Shown here piece after piece: positions 34,979 through 44,579 of a stretch of 64,000 nt of DNA. The stretch is from Chroogloeocystis siderophila 5.2 s.c.1 (GTDB taxonomy: Bacteria; Cyanobacteriota; Cyanobacteriia; Cyanobacteriales; Chroococcidiopsidaceae): positions 62,001 to 126,000 of the forward strand of contig NZ_MRCC01000007.1 of the NCBI RefSeq assembly GCF_001904655.1. Reading direction: 5' to 3'. The first letter of the stretch is position 1, and each line of letters starts with the position of its first letter. Below the pieces are notes generated by a model. The model searched no databases, was not told the origin of the DNA, and worked only from the letters and a program-made list of their open reading frames with translations. The translations under genes and the position numbers were made by a program.

Positions 34979-35311
34979 TTACCACCAAATACGATTTCCT
35001 TTGTCATCGACTCGTGCTAGACGAATGACATCAGAAATTTTTTTGGCATCTCTTACATGGTGTAGAGCTTGTTTTTCACCGTCTGGGTATTCGACAATAA
35101 AGTACGTTGGAACTAAAATCCAGTCACCTGTGATATCTGGCGTATCTACAGCAACTTGCTGCGCTTTTTCTTCAACAGATTTTGATTCATCCGTGACAAT
35201 ATCACCAGGGTTAACGGTTAAATTTCTTTCTTTAGCAGTTGGTTCCTTGCGTGTATGCCAATCTCGACTTACAGGCTGTTCGATTGGTTTCTTTTCGAGT
35301 TGCTTAGCCAT
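34979..35311 (-). CDS. Hypothetical protein, not recognised
   Basis: 110 residues from ATG 35311 (MAKQLEKKPIEQPVSRDWHTRKEPTAKERN...). The first half is polar and probably disordered, the second folds around DITGDWILVPTYFIVEYPDGEKQALHHVRDAKKISDVIRLARVDDKGNRIWW, a compact beta-type unit ending in Trp-Trp. I do not know a family. Spacing from neighbours is wide on both sides, so it stands alone. Confidence 0.6.
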   Translation of the reverse strand: MAKQLEKKPIEQPVSRDWHTRKEPTAKERNLTVNPGDIVTDESKSVEEKAQQVAVDTPDITGDWILVPTYFIVEYPDGEKQALHHVRDAKKISDVIRLARVDDKGNRIWW

Positions 35312-35583
35312 AATACTTTTTAGTAAGTTGAACCTCATGAACTTACTAAATTCAATGTAGAAAATTTAAAAATTAGTTTGCTCTCTCATTAGAGAGAAAC
35401 TTGTCAGGCTATATCTGTCGAAAAAACCGTATTCTTTGTTACAGGTTATCCGTACTATAGAAGTTAAGTTACTTATTTACAGTAATAATGCTTAATTATT
35501 AAGGCACAGGTTAATAGAAAAACGCTTAACGATTGAACCCGCAGCAACAATCAAATGCATGAAAGCAATCAGCCAAACGCTTC

Positions 35584-35997
35584 TTACATTCCCGTAATGT
35601 GAACAACAAGTTCTCTATTATGGCTACGCCGTCGATGCTCCCAAATATATATACCTTGCCAAGTACCTAACAATAACTCACCTTTAGCAATCGGAATTTG
35701 TTCTGATGTATGCGTAAGTACTGTACGAATATGTGCTGGCATATCATCAGATCCTTCAGCGCTGTGGATGTAATAAGCATCTTCAGGAACGAGTTTCGCT
35801 AAGAAGTTTTCTAAATCTTTTAGTACGTCAGGATCGGCATTTTCTTGAATCACAAGACTAGCCGAAGTATGACGTAAAAAGAGATGACAAATTCCTGTTT
35901 CTATAACTGATTCAGCAACAATTGATTCAATTTTGGTAGTCACATTATTAAGAGACTTGCCTTGCGTGGGAATTCTTAAGATTTTTTGGTAATGCAT
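35584..35997 (-). CDS. YjbQ/UPF0047 family protein
   Basis: 137 residues of the UPF0047 fold. The signatures are ICHLFLRHTSASLVIQENADPDVLKDLENFLAKLVPE, the His/Asp pair in HSAEGSDDMPAHIRTVL and KGELLLGTWQGIYIWEHRRRSHNRELVVHI. The family has been linked to a minor thiamin-phosphate synthase activity in some bacteria. It follows the glycosyltransferase-like gene by 10 bases on the minus strand. Confidence 0.9.
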   Translation of the reverse strand: MHYQKILRIPTQGKSLNNVTTKIESIVAESVIETGICHLFLRHTSASLVIQENADPDVLKDLENFLAKLVPEDAYYIHSAEGSDDMPAHIRTVLTHTSEQIPIAKGELLLGTWQGIYIWEHRRRSHNRELVVHITGM

Positions 35998-36007
35998 CGT
36001 TAGTGAA

Positions 36008-37081
36008 TTACTGAAAATAGTCTAAAACAGCATGGGCGATCGCTTCATTACCATCGAGGGCAATTCCTTGCGACTTTCTTGGTGTCAAAGGTGCTTGTTC
36101 GAGAAATTCCCAACCACTGTGGAAAAATTCGTCTGGGCTAATAACTTGGTGATGCGCATAATCTGTAATTCCTTCAATCAACAAAGCTGCTTCCGCAAAA
36201 TCATCACGGGTCAGAGTAATAATAGGCACCTGTTGGTGAATTGCTTCGGCGAATGTACTAAAACCAGGTTTGGAAACAACTCTGCCACAAAGCTGCATAA
36301 AATCAACTGGACGATACTGCGGATCGCTGATTTTAAGTAAGTTAGGTAAATCTGGGGCGTTACGCGCAAACGTGATAAATTGCCAATCGGGAAATCGTTG
36401 TACATTATTGTATGGAATTTGCTGTAAGCCCAAGCCACCGAAAGTTAATAAGATTGTGCGCTCTTTTGGTGTTGTGATCTTCCATTTAGATCGTAGCGCA
36501 TCAGATTGGTGGGATGGAGAACCACCAGGTAGCCCAAAGTCTGTGATATTTTGAAACGCACTCATGGGTTCGTGGAATGGTAGGCGGAGTAAGCGATCGC
36601 ACTGACTGTAGCAATCGGAAATCCAATCCGCGATTTCCTGAAATTCACTTCCCCAATCACGATAAATAAAGTCCCAACCAAAATTGCTGATAGTCCAACA
36701 CGGAACATTTGCGGTTTTCCCAATTACGCTAGCTAAATGGGGAACATCCGCTAAGATTAAATCGACGCGATTTTGCTTGATAAAGTTAACTTCTCCGGCG
36801 ACAATTGCGTTTTGTTGACTGCGGATATGCTGCATTTTTTCGAGTGTGGCGGCTTTGTCCATTTTGAGACTATCGCTTTGTACTACACCAACATCAAACG
36901 ATCGCGGACGGTAGATAAAATCATTTTGAAAGTATGATTCGAGAAACCAACGTGGTGTTGTAGTAACGAAAATTACCAACGTTTCTGGACAGAGTTTTTT
37001 GATCGTCGCAACAACCGATGCAGTCCGCGCTGCATGACCAAATCCGTGACTGGTAACGGCTACGTAGATAATGGGAGACAT
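36008..37081 (-). CDS. GT-B-like glycosyltransferase (MurG/L-arabinokinase N-domain type)
   Basis: 357 residues. The N-terminus IIYVAVTSHGFGHAARTASVVATIKKL and the C-terminal half with LLTFGGLGLQQ and GRVVSKPGFSTFAEAIHQQVPIITLTRDDFAE follow the pattern of GT-B nucleotide-sugar enzymes, also seen in the N-terminal domain of plant L-arabinokinase. Donor and acceptor are not evident. It is followed by yjbQ, so the two may be co-transcribed; 113 bases and a short dispersed repeat separate it from the cystine lyase gene upstream. Confidence 0.78.
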   Translation of the reverse strand: MSPIIYVAVTSHGFGHAARTASVVATIKKLCPETLVIFVTTTPRWFLESYFQNDFIYRPRSFDVGVVQSDSLKMDKAATLEKMQHIRSQQNAIVAGEVNFIKQNRVDLILADVPHLASVIGKTANVPCWTISNFGWDFIYRDWGSEFQEIADWISDCYSQCDRLLRLPFHEPMSAFQNITDFGLPGGSPSHQSDALRSKWKITTPKERTILLTFGGLGLQQIPYNNVQRFPDWQFITFARNAPDLPNLLKISDPQYRPVDFMQLCGRVVSKPGFSTFAEAIHQQVPIITLTRDDFAEAALLIEGITDYAHHQVISPDEFFHSGWEFLEQAPLTPRKSQGIALDGNEAIAHAVLDYFQ

Positions 37082-37087
37082 ATATTA

Positions 37088-37104
37088 GGGGTCAGAGGTC
37101 AGGG
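37088..37104 (+). repeat. Short dispersed repeat GGGGTCAGAGGTCAGGG
   Basis: The same core occurs at 55736-55753 and, as its shared 11-base part on the other strand, at 38466-38476. All three are between genes. Such short repeats are common in cyanobacterial intergenic DNA. Confidence 0.6.
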
Positions 37105-37194
37105 AGTTGTGAGTTATGAATGTTGAGTTATGAGTTTAAGAGATTTAAGACAATTCTTTTAATTCAAAACTTAAAACTAGCTACTAACCACTAG

Positions 37195-38385
37195 TCACTT
37201 TCTACAATAACTTTCGATTCCGGTAATGAGTTGATCGATCTCACTTGTTGTCGTGAAGTAGTGAACACACCCACGAATGCAATCAGGATCGAGGAGTGTC
37301 CGCGTCATCATGTTTTGTGATTCTAAGTACTGTACTAGCTGTTTATGACTACCAGGTTGTTTTTGTTTTAACTGAAAAGAAACAAGACTCGATTCGGGTG
37401 GAGTAGCGCGTAAACAGAGAATATCAGAAAGTTCGTTTAACCGTTGCCAAAGATAGTGACTCAGTTGCAGAATTTGTTCGTAGCGTTGTTTTGCGCTTCC
37501 CCATTGTTGATGCGTTGCGATCGCTGCTCTTAATCCGCAATACTGTCCAAAGGCAGAAGTGGCGACTTCATAGCGTCGTCCATCCGGTTGCCAATCTACA
37601 GGCTTACCTCGGCTATCCATCGTGATACTACGCCAGCCGATAAACGTTGGTTGCAGTGATTCCCTAGCTTCGGGACGGATATATAATCCACCCACGCCCA
37701 TTGGACCACACCACCATTTATGACCTGTAAAAGCATAAAAGTCTGCTTCAAGTTCAGTTAAATTTAACGGTAATAACCCAACTGACTGCGCTGCATCGAC
37801 TAAAATTTGTATTCTACTATTGTACTCGCGGCAAACTTGCGCAATTTTGTTCACAGGTAAAACCTGACCTGTATTCCAAAGAATATGACTTAAAACAACG
37901 AGTCGCGTATTTGGGGTAAGGTTTTGCGCAATCACTTCCGCAGGATCGCCGCCATTCAGAGTTGCCATAATTGGACAAAAAGAAACTTCGACATTGAAAC
38001 GTCGGGAAATTTCTTGCGTTGTCGCGATGACTCCTGGGTGTTCGCAGTCGGTAAGTAAAATGCGATCGCCTGCTTGCCAATCGATACCCCATAAGGCAAT
38101 GTTACAGCCCACTGTGACATCTTCGGTAATTGTTATTGTGTCAGTTGGGACATTGAGTTCTGAGGCGATCGCTTCTCGCGTTTGTCTGACCTCCTCAACT
38201 ATCCAACTATTCACCTTTGTCGAAAAAGGACCATATGTTTGAATATATTCTTGTGCTTGATTAATAGCATCGATCGCCGCTTGCGGCATTGGTCCTTGAC
38301 CACCATAGTTAAAATAAGCCTTATTTGCTAAAGCGGGAAATTGTTGTCGGTGTTGTTCAGTCTGAGTAGCAGAAATACTTATCAT
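37195..38385 (-). CDS. L-cysteine/cystine C-S lyase (C-DES type), aminotransferase class V
   Basis: 396 residues of a pyridoxal-phosphate enzyme that breaks cystine, releasing persulfide used for Fe-S cluster assembly. The start HRQQFPALANKAYFNYGGQGPMPQAAIDAI, the motif ILLTDCEHPGVIATTQEISRRFNVEV and the PLP lysine in FYAFTGHKWWCGPMGVGGLYI closely resemble C-DES of Synechocystis. The catalytic Cys loop of NifS/SufS is not present, as expected for C-DES. It is a single gene, divergent from the TM0106-type gene. Confidence 0.88.
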   Translation of the reverse strand: MISISATQTEQHRQQFPALANKAYFNYGGQGPMPQAAIDAINQAQEYIQTYGPFSTKVNSWIVEEVRQTREAIASELNVPTDTITITEDVTVGCNIALWGIDWQAGDRILLTDCEHPGVIATTQEISRRFNVEVSFCPIMATLNGGDPAEVIAQNLTPNTRLVVLSHILWNTGQVLPVNKIAQVCREYNSRIQILVDAAQSVGLLPLNLTELEADFYAFTGHKWWCGPMGVGGLYIRPEARESLQPTFIGWRSITMDSRGKPVDWQPDGRRYEVATSAFGQYCGLRAAIATHQQWGSAKQRYEQILQLSHYLWQRLNELSDILCLRATPPESSLVSFQLKQKQPGSHKQLVQYLESQNMMTRTLLDPDCIRGCVHYFTTTSEIDQLITGIESYCRK

Positions 38386-38505
38386 TGTTAGAAGTAGCTC
38401 GCTGTTAGTGAATAGTATGACGCGATCGCACTCATAATAAAGGAATCAGGAAACCTAAAATATCTCCTCTGACCCCTAACCTCTTAAAATTGCTAGTCTA
38501 GAGTC

Positions 38506-39978
38506 ATGCTAATGACTGCTGAACTGCTGCTGCAATATCAACGTTGTCAAAGACGCGCTTTTTTGGATACTCATGGCGATCGCAGCCAGCGAGATTCTCC
38601 GAGTGAGTTTTTACTACGACTACAACAAGACAAATTAATTCATCAACAAAATGCTTTAGCGCAACAAAATCATCAGCAACCTGATTATTACAAAGGAAAC
38701 TGGGAAGCAGGTGCGATCGCAACACTCGAACTTATGCAGCAAGGCGTTGAGCGTATTAGTCAAGGAATCTTACTCACTACCTATCTAGAAAAATATACCC
38801 TGCTCAGTCGTCCAGATTTACTGATCAAACAACCAGGAAAGTCATCTTTCGGTGATTGGGTTTATATTCCTGCGCAAATCGAATTGGGAAAGCGCCCTAA
38901 GTTAGAGTATCAAATTATCGCGGCGTACAACGCGCACGTATTAGAGCAAATTCAAGGAATTGCACCAAAAACAGCATGGTTATTTCTGCGTCGTCCAGAA
39001 GTTTATACTGTAGATGTTGCAAGATGGACATCGCAGATGCAGCGTAGTTTAGATCGCTGTCTGGAAATCTTAGAAGCAGAATTAGCACCCGAAGTTTTTA
39101 TTTCGCGACAGCGATGTAGTCTTTGTCGTTGGTACAGTCAGTGTTATGCGATCGCAAAAGATCAACAACATCTCTCGCTCATTCCTGGAGTCACTCCTAA
39201 TCGCTACACGCAATTACAAGCTTTAAACGTTGTTACTCTCGAATCTCTGACTCAAGTCAATCCTACACAATTAGAATCGCTACCAGGATTTGATCGCCAA
39301 GTCGCACACAAGTTAGTTTTACAAGCGCAAGCCGTATTTGAAAATCGTCCAATTTTGTTAAATACAACTTGTGAGATAGCTGTATCACCTGCACCGATAG
39401 AACTTTACTTTGATATCGAAGCCGAACCTGATCTTAATTTAGATTACTTGCTAGGAATATTAGTCATTGATCGTCAAACAGGAACCGAAACATTTCATGA
39501 ATTTTTAGCCGAAACACCCGCTCAAGAAGAAACTGTTTGGCAGCAATTTTTAGATTTAGTTCACCAGTATCCGACTGCACCAATTTATCATTTTTGTGCG
39601 TATGAAGTCGATACAGTCAAACGCTTAGGTAAGCTTTATCACACTCCACGATCGCAAATTAAAACACTTCTAGCGCGGTTTGTAGATGTGTATGAGCAAG
39701 TTATCCAAACGGTTGCTTTACCAGTAGAAAATTATACTTTAAAAGCGATCGCGCGTTGGTTAGGGTTCGAGTGGCGCGATCCACAAGCAAATGGTTCGCA
39801 TTGTATTTATTGGTACGATCAGTGGTTAGCTACAGGCGACCGCGCGTTATTAGATGCGATTGTCCGCTACAACGAAGACGACTGTCATGCGACACGTCAT
39901 GTCAAAGATTGGTTATTAGATTTTATTGCGATCGCAGAGGTTAGAGAGCAGAGGACTAAGGCACTGCCTTGCCCATAG
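38506..39978 (+). CDS. TM0106-family RecB-like nuclease with RNase H-like domain
   Basis: 490 residues: an N-terminal RecB/Cas4-like nuclease part with LLLQYQRCQRRAFLD and YIPAQIELGKR, an Fe-S type cysteine set (Cys in CQRR plus CSLCRWYSQC at about 205-214), a helix-hairpin-helix segment (TQVNPTQLESLPGFDRQVAHKL) and a C-terminal RNase H-like exonuclease (LYFDIEAEPDLNLDYLLGILVI through YNEDDCHATRHV). Relatives are annotated as putative RecB-family nucleases. No cas genes are near, so this is not a CRISPR Cas4. ATG 38506 and ATG 38512 are both possible. Confidence 0.88.
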   Translation: MLMTAELLLQYQRCQRRAFLDTHGDRSQRDSPSEFLLRLQQDKLIHQQNALAQQNHQQPDYYKGNWEAGAIATLELMQQGVERISQGILLTTYLEKYTLLSRPDLLIKQPGKSSFGDWVYIPAQIELGKRPKLEYQIIAAYNAHVLEQIQGIAPKTAWLFLRRPEVYTVDVARWTSQMQRSLDRCLEILEAELAPEVFISRQRCSLCRWYSQCYAIAKDQQHLSLIPGVTPNRYTQLQALNVVTLESLTQVNPTQLESLPGFDRQVAHKLVLQAQAVFENRPILLNTTCEIAVSPAPIELYFDIEAEPDLNLDYLLGILVIDRQTGTETFHEFLAETPAQEETVWQQFLDLVHQYPTAPIYHFCAYEVDTVKRLGKLYHTPRSQIKTLLARFVDVYEQVIQTVALPVENYTLKAIARWLGFEWRDPQANGSHCIYWYDQWLATGDRALLDAIVRYNEDDCHATRHVKDWLLDFIAIAEVREQRTKALPCP

Positions 39979-40059
39979 AGATCAGGGTTAAAACCTCCTA
40001 GAAGAGACGATGTAAGCATCCCTTCGATTGCTATAGTTAATCCTCTATTTGATCTCCAA

Positions 40060-41199
40060 ATGATTAAAACACCCTATATGTCATTGAGCCGCAAACTATT
40101 ACAGCCAATTATATTAATTTTCCTTAGTTTATTATTTGCTGTTATTTTTATTACACGGCAAACCACACCCGCAGTACCAGTCACCGCAGTTAATTTTTTA
40201 GGAGAAGCAACAATTCCTACTGGGTTTTCTTTTCAAGGTACAGAACTCGGTGGGTTATCAGGAATTACTTATGATTCTACAAAAGATGTCTATTACGCAG
40301 TGTCTGATGATCGCAGCGAAAAAGCACTAGCGCGATTTTATACATTGCAAATTAACATAAATCAGGGATTGCAACAGGGTAATGTGACACCTTTAAACGT
40401 AACGACTCTGTTAAACACAGAAAATCAACCTTTTGAAAGATATCGTATCGATGCGGAGGGAATTGCGTTAACGAATCGCGAAACGGTGTTTATTTCCTCT
40501 GAAGGTGATGCGCAAAGATTAATCAATCCGTTTATCAAAGAATTCTCCTTAACAAGTGGGAAAGAATTGCGATCACTGCCCATACCCGAACGATTTTTAC
40601 CCACAGCAAGCCGCGATCGCGGTATTCGGAATAATAATGCATTTGAAAGTTTGACAGTGACACCCAATCAGCAATATCTCTATACCGCCACCGAGAATGC
40701 ATTGCTGCAAGATGAACCAATAGGGCAACCTGATACGAGTTCGCCATGTCGAATTTTGCAATATGACTTACGTTCGGGCAAGCGATCGCATGAATATCTT
40801 TACATTACCGAAGCTGTACCAACACAAATCAATTTACCTCGATTTATGCGTGTTGGGCTTGTTGATTTATTCGCTGTCGATGACAATGGCAATTTTATTA
40901 GCTTAGAACGTGCATTTACAGGCTTAGGATACAGCATTCGCTTGTACGAAGTCTCCTTAACAGACGCCGATGATATAAGTGATATCGAGAGTCTACGTCA
41001 GGTTGAGATTAGCAGTATCAAACCTGTCAAAAAAAGATTGTTGCTCGACCTCAAAACCTTAAAAAACGTCACATTAGATAACATCGAAGGCGTGACTTTA
41101 GGACCCGCATTAACGGATGGGCGATCACTCCTGCTCGTCAGTGATAACAACTTTCAGCCTGCGCAGCGTACTCAATTCCTCGCCATTGAGATTAGATAA
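40060..41199 (+). CDS. Esterase-like activity of phytase family protein, secreted
   Basis: 379 residues with an N-terminal membrane or signal segment ([19 protein letters not shown]) followed by a phytase-like beta-propeller: [90 protein letters not shown] and ILQYDLRSG, each a blade with conserved Asp and Gly. This is the esterase-like phytase family (DUF2268-unrelated, PF13449 type). Probably phosphoester hydrolysis in the periplasm, with alkaline-phosphatase-like roles possible. No SphR box was seen upstream. Confidence 0.85.
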   Translation: MIKTPYMSLSRKLLQPIILIFLSLLFAVIFITRQTTPAVPVTAVNFLGEATIPTGFSFQGTELGGLSGITYDSTKDVYYAVSDDRSEKALARFYTLQININQGLQQGNVTPLNVTTLLNTENQPFERYRIDAEGIALTNRETVFISSEGDAQRLINPFIKEFSLTSGKELRSLPIPERFLPTASRDRGIRNNNAFESLTVTPNQQYLYTATENALLQDEPIGQPDTSSPCRILQYDLRSGKRSHEYLYITEAVPTQINLPRFMRVGLVDLFAVDDNGNFISLERAFTGLGYSIRLYEVSLTDADDISDIESLRQVEISSIKPVKKRLLLDLKTLKNVTLDNIEGVTLGPALTDGRSLLLVSDNNFQPAQRTQFLAIEIR

Positions 41200-41249
41200 A
41201 GTTTGACAAATCTAGAAAAGTATGCGATGATAGAAATCGGTCAAAAATT

Positions 41250-41323
41250 GGGACTGTAGTTCAATTGGTTAGAGCACCGCCCTGTCACGGCGGAAGTTGC
41301 GGGTTCGAGCCCCGTCAGTCCCG
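41250..41323 (+). tRNA. tRNA-Asp (anticodon GTC)
   Basis: 74-nt cloverleaf: acceptor GGGACTG/CAGTCCC with discriminator G, anticodon loop CTGTCAC (GTC at 41284-41286) closed by CCGCC/GGCGG, and T-loop GTTCGAG. The CCA end is not encoded. Confidence 0.97.
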
Positions 41324-41339
41324 TTCCTAGTAGATAAGA

Positions 41340-41364
41340 CATAGGTTAGGATAATAAACCTATG
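41340..41364. terminator. Inverted repeat after tRNA-Asp
   Basis: Perfect 8-bp stem CATAGGTT/AACCTATG with a 9-base loop, 17 bases after the tRNA. No T-run follows, so it may be a processing signal or a weak terminator. Confidence 0.4.
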
Positions 41365-41431
41365 CTCATAGGGTAGTAGAAGCGTTATCTGCTACACCTG
41401 TTAAACCTTACAGCTAAAATCTAAAGTTAAC

Positions 41432-42880
41432 ATGACTGTTAGAGTTCGGATCGCCCCTAGTCCTACAGGGAATCTACACATTGGAACTGCAAGAACTGCG
41501 GTATTTAACTGGTTATTTGCTCGTCATCATGGCGGTCAGTTTATTCTACGAATTGAGGATACTGATACAGAGCGATCGCGTGAAGAATACACGCAAAATA
41601 TCCTCGACGGTTTAACGTGGTTAGGATTGAATTGGGACGAAGGACCAATCTTTCAGTCACACCGTTTGGATGTGTATCGCCAAAAAGTTCAAGATCTACT
41701 CGATCAAGGGCTAGCATACTACTGCTATTGTTCGGAAGAAGAACTCAACGCCATGCGCGAAGCCCAAAAAGCCCGCAATGAAGCGCCGCGTTACGATAAC
41801 CGCCATCGCAATCTCACACCCGAACAACAAGCCGCGTTTGCAGCCGAAGGGCGTCGTCCAGTGATTCGTTTCAAGATAGAAGACGATCGCGAAATTGTCT
41901 GGAATGACATGGTGCGCGGACACATGAGTTGGTGCGGTAGTGACTTGGGAGGCGATATGGTAATCGCCCGTGCGGCGCAAGCTGGGGACATCGGTCAACC
42001 GTTGTATAATTTTGCCGTGGTTGTCGATGACATCGATATGCAAATTACCCATGTGATCCGCGGAGAAGACCACATTGCCAATACTGCTAAGCAAATTCTA
42101 CTTTATGAAGCTTTTGGGGCAACTGTTCCAGAGTTCGCGCATACACCCCTGATTTTAAACGCAGAGGGACGCAAGCTTTCCAAACGCGACGGAGTAACAT
42201 CGATTTTTGACTTTAAAGAAATGGGCTTTGTCGCCGAAGCGATGGTCAATTATATGACTTTACTCGGTTGGTCGCCGCCAGATTCAACACAGGAATTGTT
42301 TACTTTGGAAGAAGCGGCGCAGCAATTCGGTTTTGAACGCGTTAATAAAGCTGGGGCAAAATTTGACTGGGCAAAGTTAGATTGGATTAATAGTCAGTAT
42401 CTGCACGCAATGCCTGCCAAGAAACTGACAGATTTATTGATACCATATTGGCAAGCTGCAGGGTATGAATTTGACCCGATCGGCGATCGCGTTTGGTTAG
42501 AAAAGATCGCCAGTGTCATTGGTCCTAGTTTAACTCGTCTCAAAGATGCGGTAGAAATGAGTTGGCTATATTTTACTAATTCGTTGACCTACAGCGACGA
42601 TGCAATGCATCAATTACAGCAAGAAGGTTCTAAAGCAGTACTTGAAGGTGTTTTAGCTGCACTCAATAATAGAACGGAATTAACCGAAGCAAGTAGTCAG
42701 GAAATTATTAAACACGTTGTCAAAGAAAAGAATGTCAAGAAAGGATTGGTCATGCGATCGCTGCGTGCAGCCTTAACTGGAGATATGCAAGGTCCAGACT
42801 TAATTCAATCTTGGGTTATTTTACATCAACGCCAGTTCGATAAACCAAGATTAGAAAGTGCGATCGCAACTGTTCACTAA
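41432..42880 (+). CDS. gltX: Glutamyl-tRNA synthetase
   Basis: Class I aminoacyl-tRNA synthetase charging tRNA-Glu (and, in cyanobacteria, feeding the C5 pathway to tetrapyrroles). 482 residues: [28 protein letters not shown] with the HIGH motif at about 15-18, [13 protein letters not shown], and [10 protein letters not shown], the KMSKS loop, near residue 249. The anticodon-binding C-terminal part is complete and ends before a terminator. The non-encoded tRNA-Asp upstream is a separate transcript. Confidence 0.97.
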   Translation: MTVRVRIAPSPTGNLHIGTARTAVFNWLFARHHGGQFILRIEDTDTERSREEYTQNILDGLTWLGLNWDEGPIFQSHRLDVYRQKVQDLLDQGLAYYCYCSEEELNAMREAQKARNEAPRYDNRHRNLTPEQQAAFAAEGRRPVIRFKIEDDREIVWNDMVRGHMSWCGSDLGGDMVIARAAQAGDIGQPLYNFAVVVDDIDMQITHVIRGEDHIANTAKQILLYEAFGATVPEFAHTPLILNAEGRKLSKRDGVTSIFDFKEMGFVAEAMVNYMTLLGWSPPDSTQELFTLEEAAQQFGFERVNKAGAKFDWAKLDWINSQYLHAMPAKKLTDLLIPYWQAAGYEFDPIGDRVWLEKIASVIGPSLTRLKDAVEMSWLYFTNSLTYSDDAMHQLQQEGSKAVLEGVLAALNNRTELTEASSQEIIKHVVKEKNVKKGLVMRSLRAALTGDMQGPDLIQSWVILHQRQFDKPRLESAIATVH

Positions 42881-42885
42881 AACAA

Positions 42886-42908
42886 AGCCTGCTGCGGCGG
42901 GCTTTTTT
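42886..42908 (+). terminator. Rho-independent terminator of gltX
   Basis: AGCCTGC and GCGGGCT pair over 7 bases (one G:T) around TGCG, followed by TTTTTT. It begins 6 bases past the gltX stop. Confidence 0.9.
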
Positions 42909-42990
42909 GGAACTATCTTGGTTTTCCAGAAGTCGAATGAATGAAGGAGTAAGGTTCTGCTATTCCATCTATGACTTTGATAAATCCAGA

Positions 42991-43470
42991 ATGCCCAACA
43001 AAGTGCTAAATTTAAGCGTAATTTTAGCGATTTCTATCGCTATTGTTGGACTCAGAATACCCAAAGTTCAAGCACAGCCAGCACCACTATTCGAGAATGT
43101 AACAATTGATCGCAATTTCTCCTCACCTTTGACGCTGAGAGGAATTAGTGGTGGTTCAGTACCAGCCCAAAAAGTAGCAGGAAGAACTGAAACTGTGAAT
43201 GGACTATGTGTCGGTTTCGTCGATGCAGAACCCGATCACACTTTAGTATTAAAAGACTTTTTTGAGTATCTCCGACTTCAGATACAAAGTCCTCAAGATA
43301 CTACTATTATTGTGCGCGGTTTTGGTGGTACTTGGTGTAACGATGACGCAGAAGGAAAAAATCCTGGTATCGGCGGAGAGTGGCTAGCTGGTAGCTATGA
43401 TATCTGGGTAGGTTCGTTTGATCGAGATAATTATTATCCTTATATTTTGAGAATGACTAAAGAGCGCTAG
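42991..43470 (+). CDS. Secreted hypothetical protein
   Basis: 159 residues from ATG 42991, chosen because it opens a clear Sec signal peptide (MPNKVLNLSVILAISIAIVG, cleavage after VQA near residue 27). The mature part FENVTIDRNFSSPLTLRGISGGSVPAQKVAGRTETVNGLCVGFVDAEPDHTLVLKDFFEYLRLQIQSPQDTTIIVRGFGGTWCNDD has two Cys that could form a disulfide, with Gly-rich beta structure. Conserved hypothetical in cyanobacteria; no function assigned. Upstream in-frame ATGs at 42907 and 42937 overlap the gltX terminator region. Confidence 0.7.
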   Translation: MPNKVLNLSVILAISIAIVGLRIPKVQAQPAPLFENVTIDRNFSSPLTLRGISGGSVPAQKVAGRTETVNGLCVGFVDAEPDHTLVLKDFFEYLRLQIQSPQDTTIIVRGFGGTWCNDDAEGKNPGIGGEWLAGSYDIWVGSFDRDNYYPYILRMTKER

Positions 43471-43541
43471 TCTAAATTGTAGGTTTTTAGAAATAACCAC
43501 AAAGGATAAAAAGCACGAATGCGATCGCAAATAAATTCACA

Positions 43542-43602
43542 GCTACACAAACTAAGTTCAAGGACTATTTGAACTTCGTTTGTGTAGCCTCGACTTCAGT
43601 CG
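43542..43602. repeat. REP-like double hairpin element, copy 1 (diverged)
   Basis: Long hairpin: arms GCTACACAAAC/GTTTGTGTAGC and inner AAGTTCA/TGAACTT, loop of 9, followed by the small hairpin CGACTTCAGTCG at 43591-43602. Its arrangement (18 to 47-base hairpin, then a short GCGA/TCGC-type hairpin ending near GGCG) matches copies 2 and 3 in plan, with changed sequence. Confidence 0.6.
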
Positions 43603-43663
43603 AATGGCGTCTGTGATTCCCTCGTATATATCTAAATTTCAAATAGTTTTTGCGTAAGTCCTC

Positions 43664-44387
43664 ATGACAACAGTTTGTTTGCATGATAAAAATGAAATTG
43701 AGACACTACTATGTCAAAATACTTTTCTCCATCTCTACAGTGTTGGAGATTTAGACAATTTTTTCTGGCGACACACAACTTGGTACGGCTTACACGAAGA
43801 TACGCTGAAGCAAGTTGTTTTAATATATACAGGTTCTGATCTACCTGTACTTTTGGGTTTGACAGTAGAACCAAATTTAATGACACGTCTACTACAGTCA
43901 ACCATACATCTTCTTCCAAGACGAATTATACGCATCTAAGTGGAAACTTAGCTCAAATATTTGCTGAGGATTATCAAGTACAATCCCACGGCTTGCATAA
44001 CAAAATGGCTTTAACTAATAGTCAGTTTTCAACTAAGTTTGATACATCTGAAGTTGTTCAACTTACAGTAGAAGATGCAGATGAAATAGCAGAATTTTAT
44101 CCCGTGAGTTATCCAGAAAACTGTTTTGATTCGCGGATGCTAGCAACTGGATATTACTACGGTATTCGATGCGGCAACACGCTTGTTAGTATCGCAGGAG
44201 TCCATGTATATTCGCCACAGTACAAAGTCGCAGCCTTAGGAAAAATTGCAACGCATCCACAATTTCGCGGACAAGGGTTGAGTAAAAAAGTTGTAGCGTG
44301 GAATATATCGGTTTAAATGTGAAAGCCGATAATGCGATCGCGATCAGGTGTTATGAAAAACTTGGTTTTGAGTGGATAGCTACTTAA
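43664..44387 (+). pseudogene. GNAT-family N-acetyltransferase, two frame breaks
   Basis: One acetyltransferase spread over three frames. Frame one (from ATG 43664) gives MTTVCLHDKNEIETLLCQNTF to STIHLLPRR. Near 43922-43930 it moves into NYTHLSGNLAQIFAEDYQ through CFDSRMLATGYYYGIR and ALGKIATHPQFRGQGLSKKVVA, the acetyl-CoA loop Q-x-x-G-x-G. Near 44293-44302 a second break joins VEYIGLNVKADNAIAIRCYEKLGFEWIAT, with about 15 expected residues missing. Two independent lesions make this a real pseudogene. Confidence 0.8.
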
Positions 44388-44466
44388 CTTTATGCTGACT
44401 ATCAACAATTACTTTTACTTTTACTCATCGTAGTGATACAAAACTTTGAGCAGCAAGATCGCGACA

Positions 44467-44517
44467 GTTAACCAAAGGTTAACTTTTTTCTAACCATTTA
44501 TTATAGCCTCTTAACCA
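44467..44517 (+). promoter_or_regulatory. Pho box (SphR/PhoB-type) upstream of pstS
   Basis: Three 8-base repeats GTTAACCA (44467-44474), GTTAACTT (44478-44485) and TCTAACCA (44489-44496) with 3-base spacers, an 11-bp period, and a fourth CTTAACCA at 44510-44517. This fits the SphR box of cyanobacteria. A TATTCT at 44526-44531 could be the -10. Confidence 0.85.
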
Positions 44518-44579
44518 TAGACCAGTATTCTATCTGTAGTGAGATTTCTACGTGTTTTTAGAATCAATACACAGATAAT

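Noticed and set aside
36117-36125. Single DnaA-box-like TGTGGAAAA
   Set aside because: It lies inside a coding region and is isolated.
38506-39978. Cas4-like gene suggesting a CRISPR locus
   Set aside because: The protein is the TM0106-type nuclease with a different C-terminal domain, and no cas genes or spacer arrays exist in the window.
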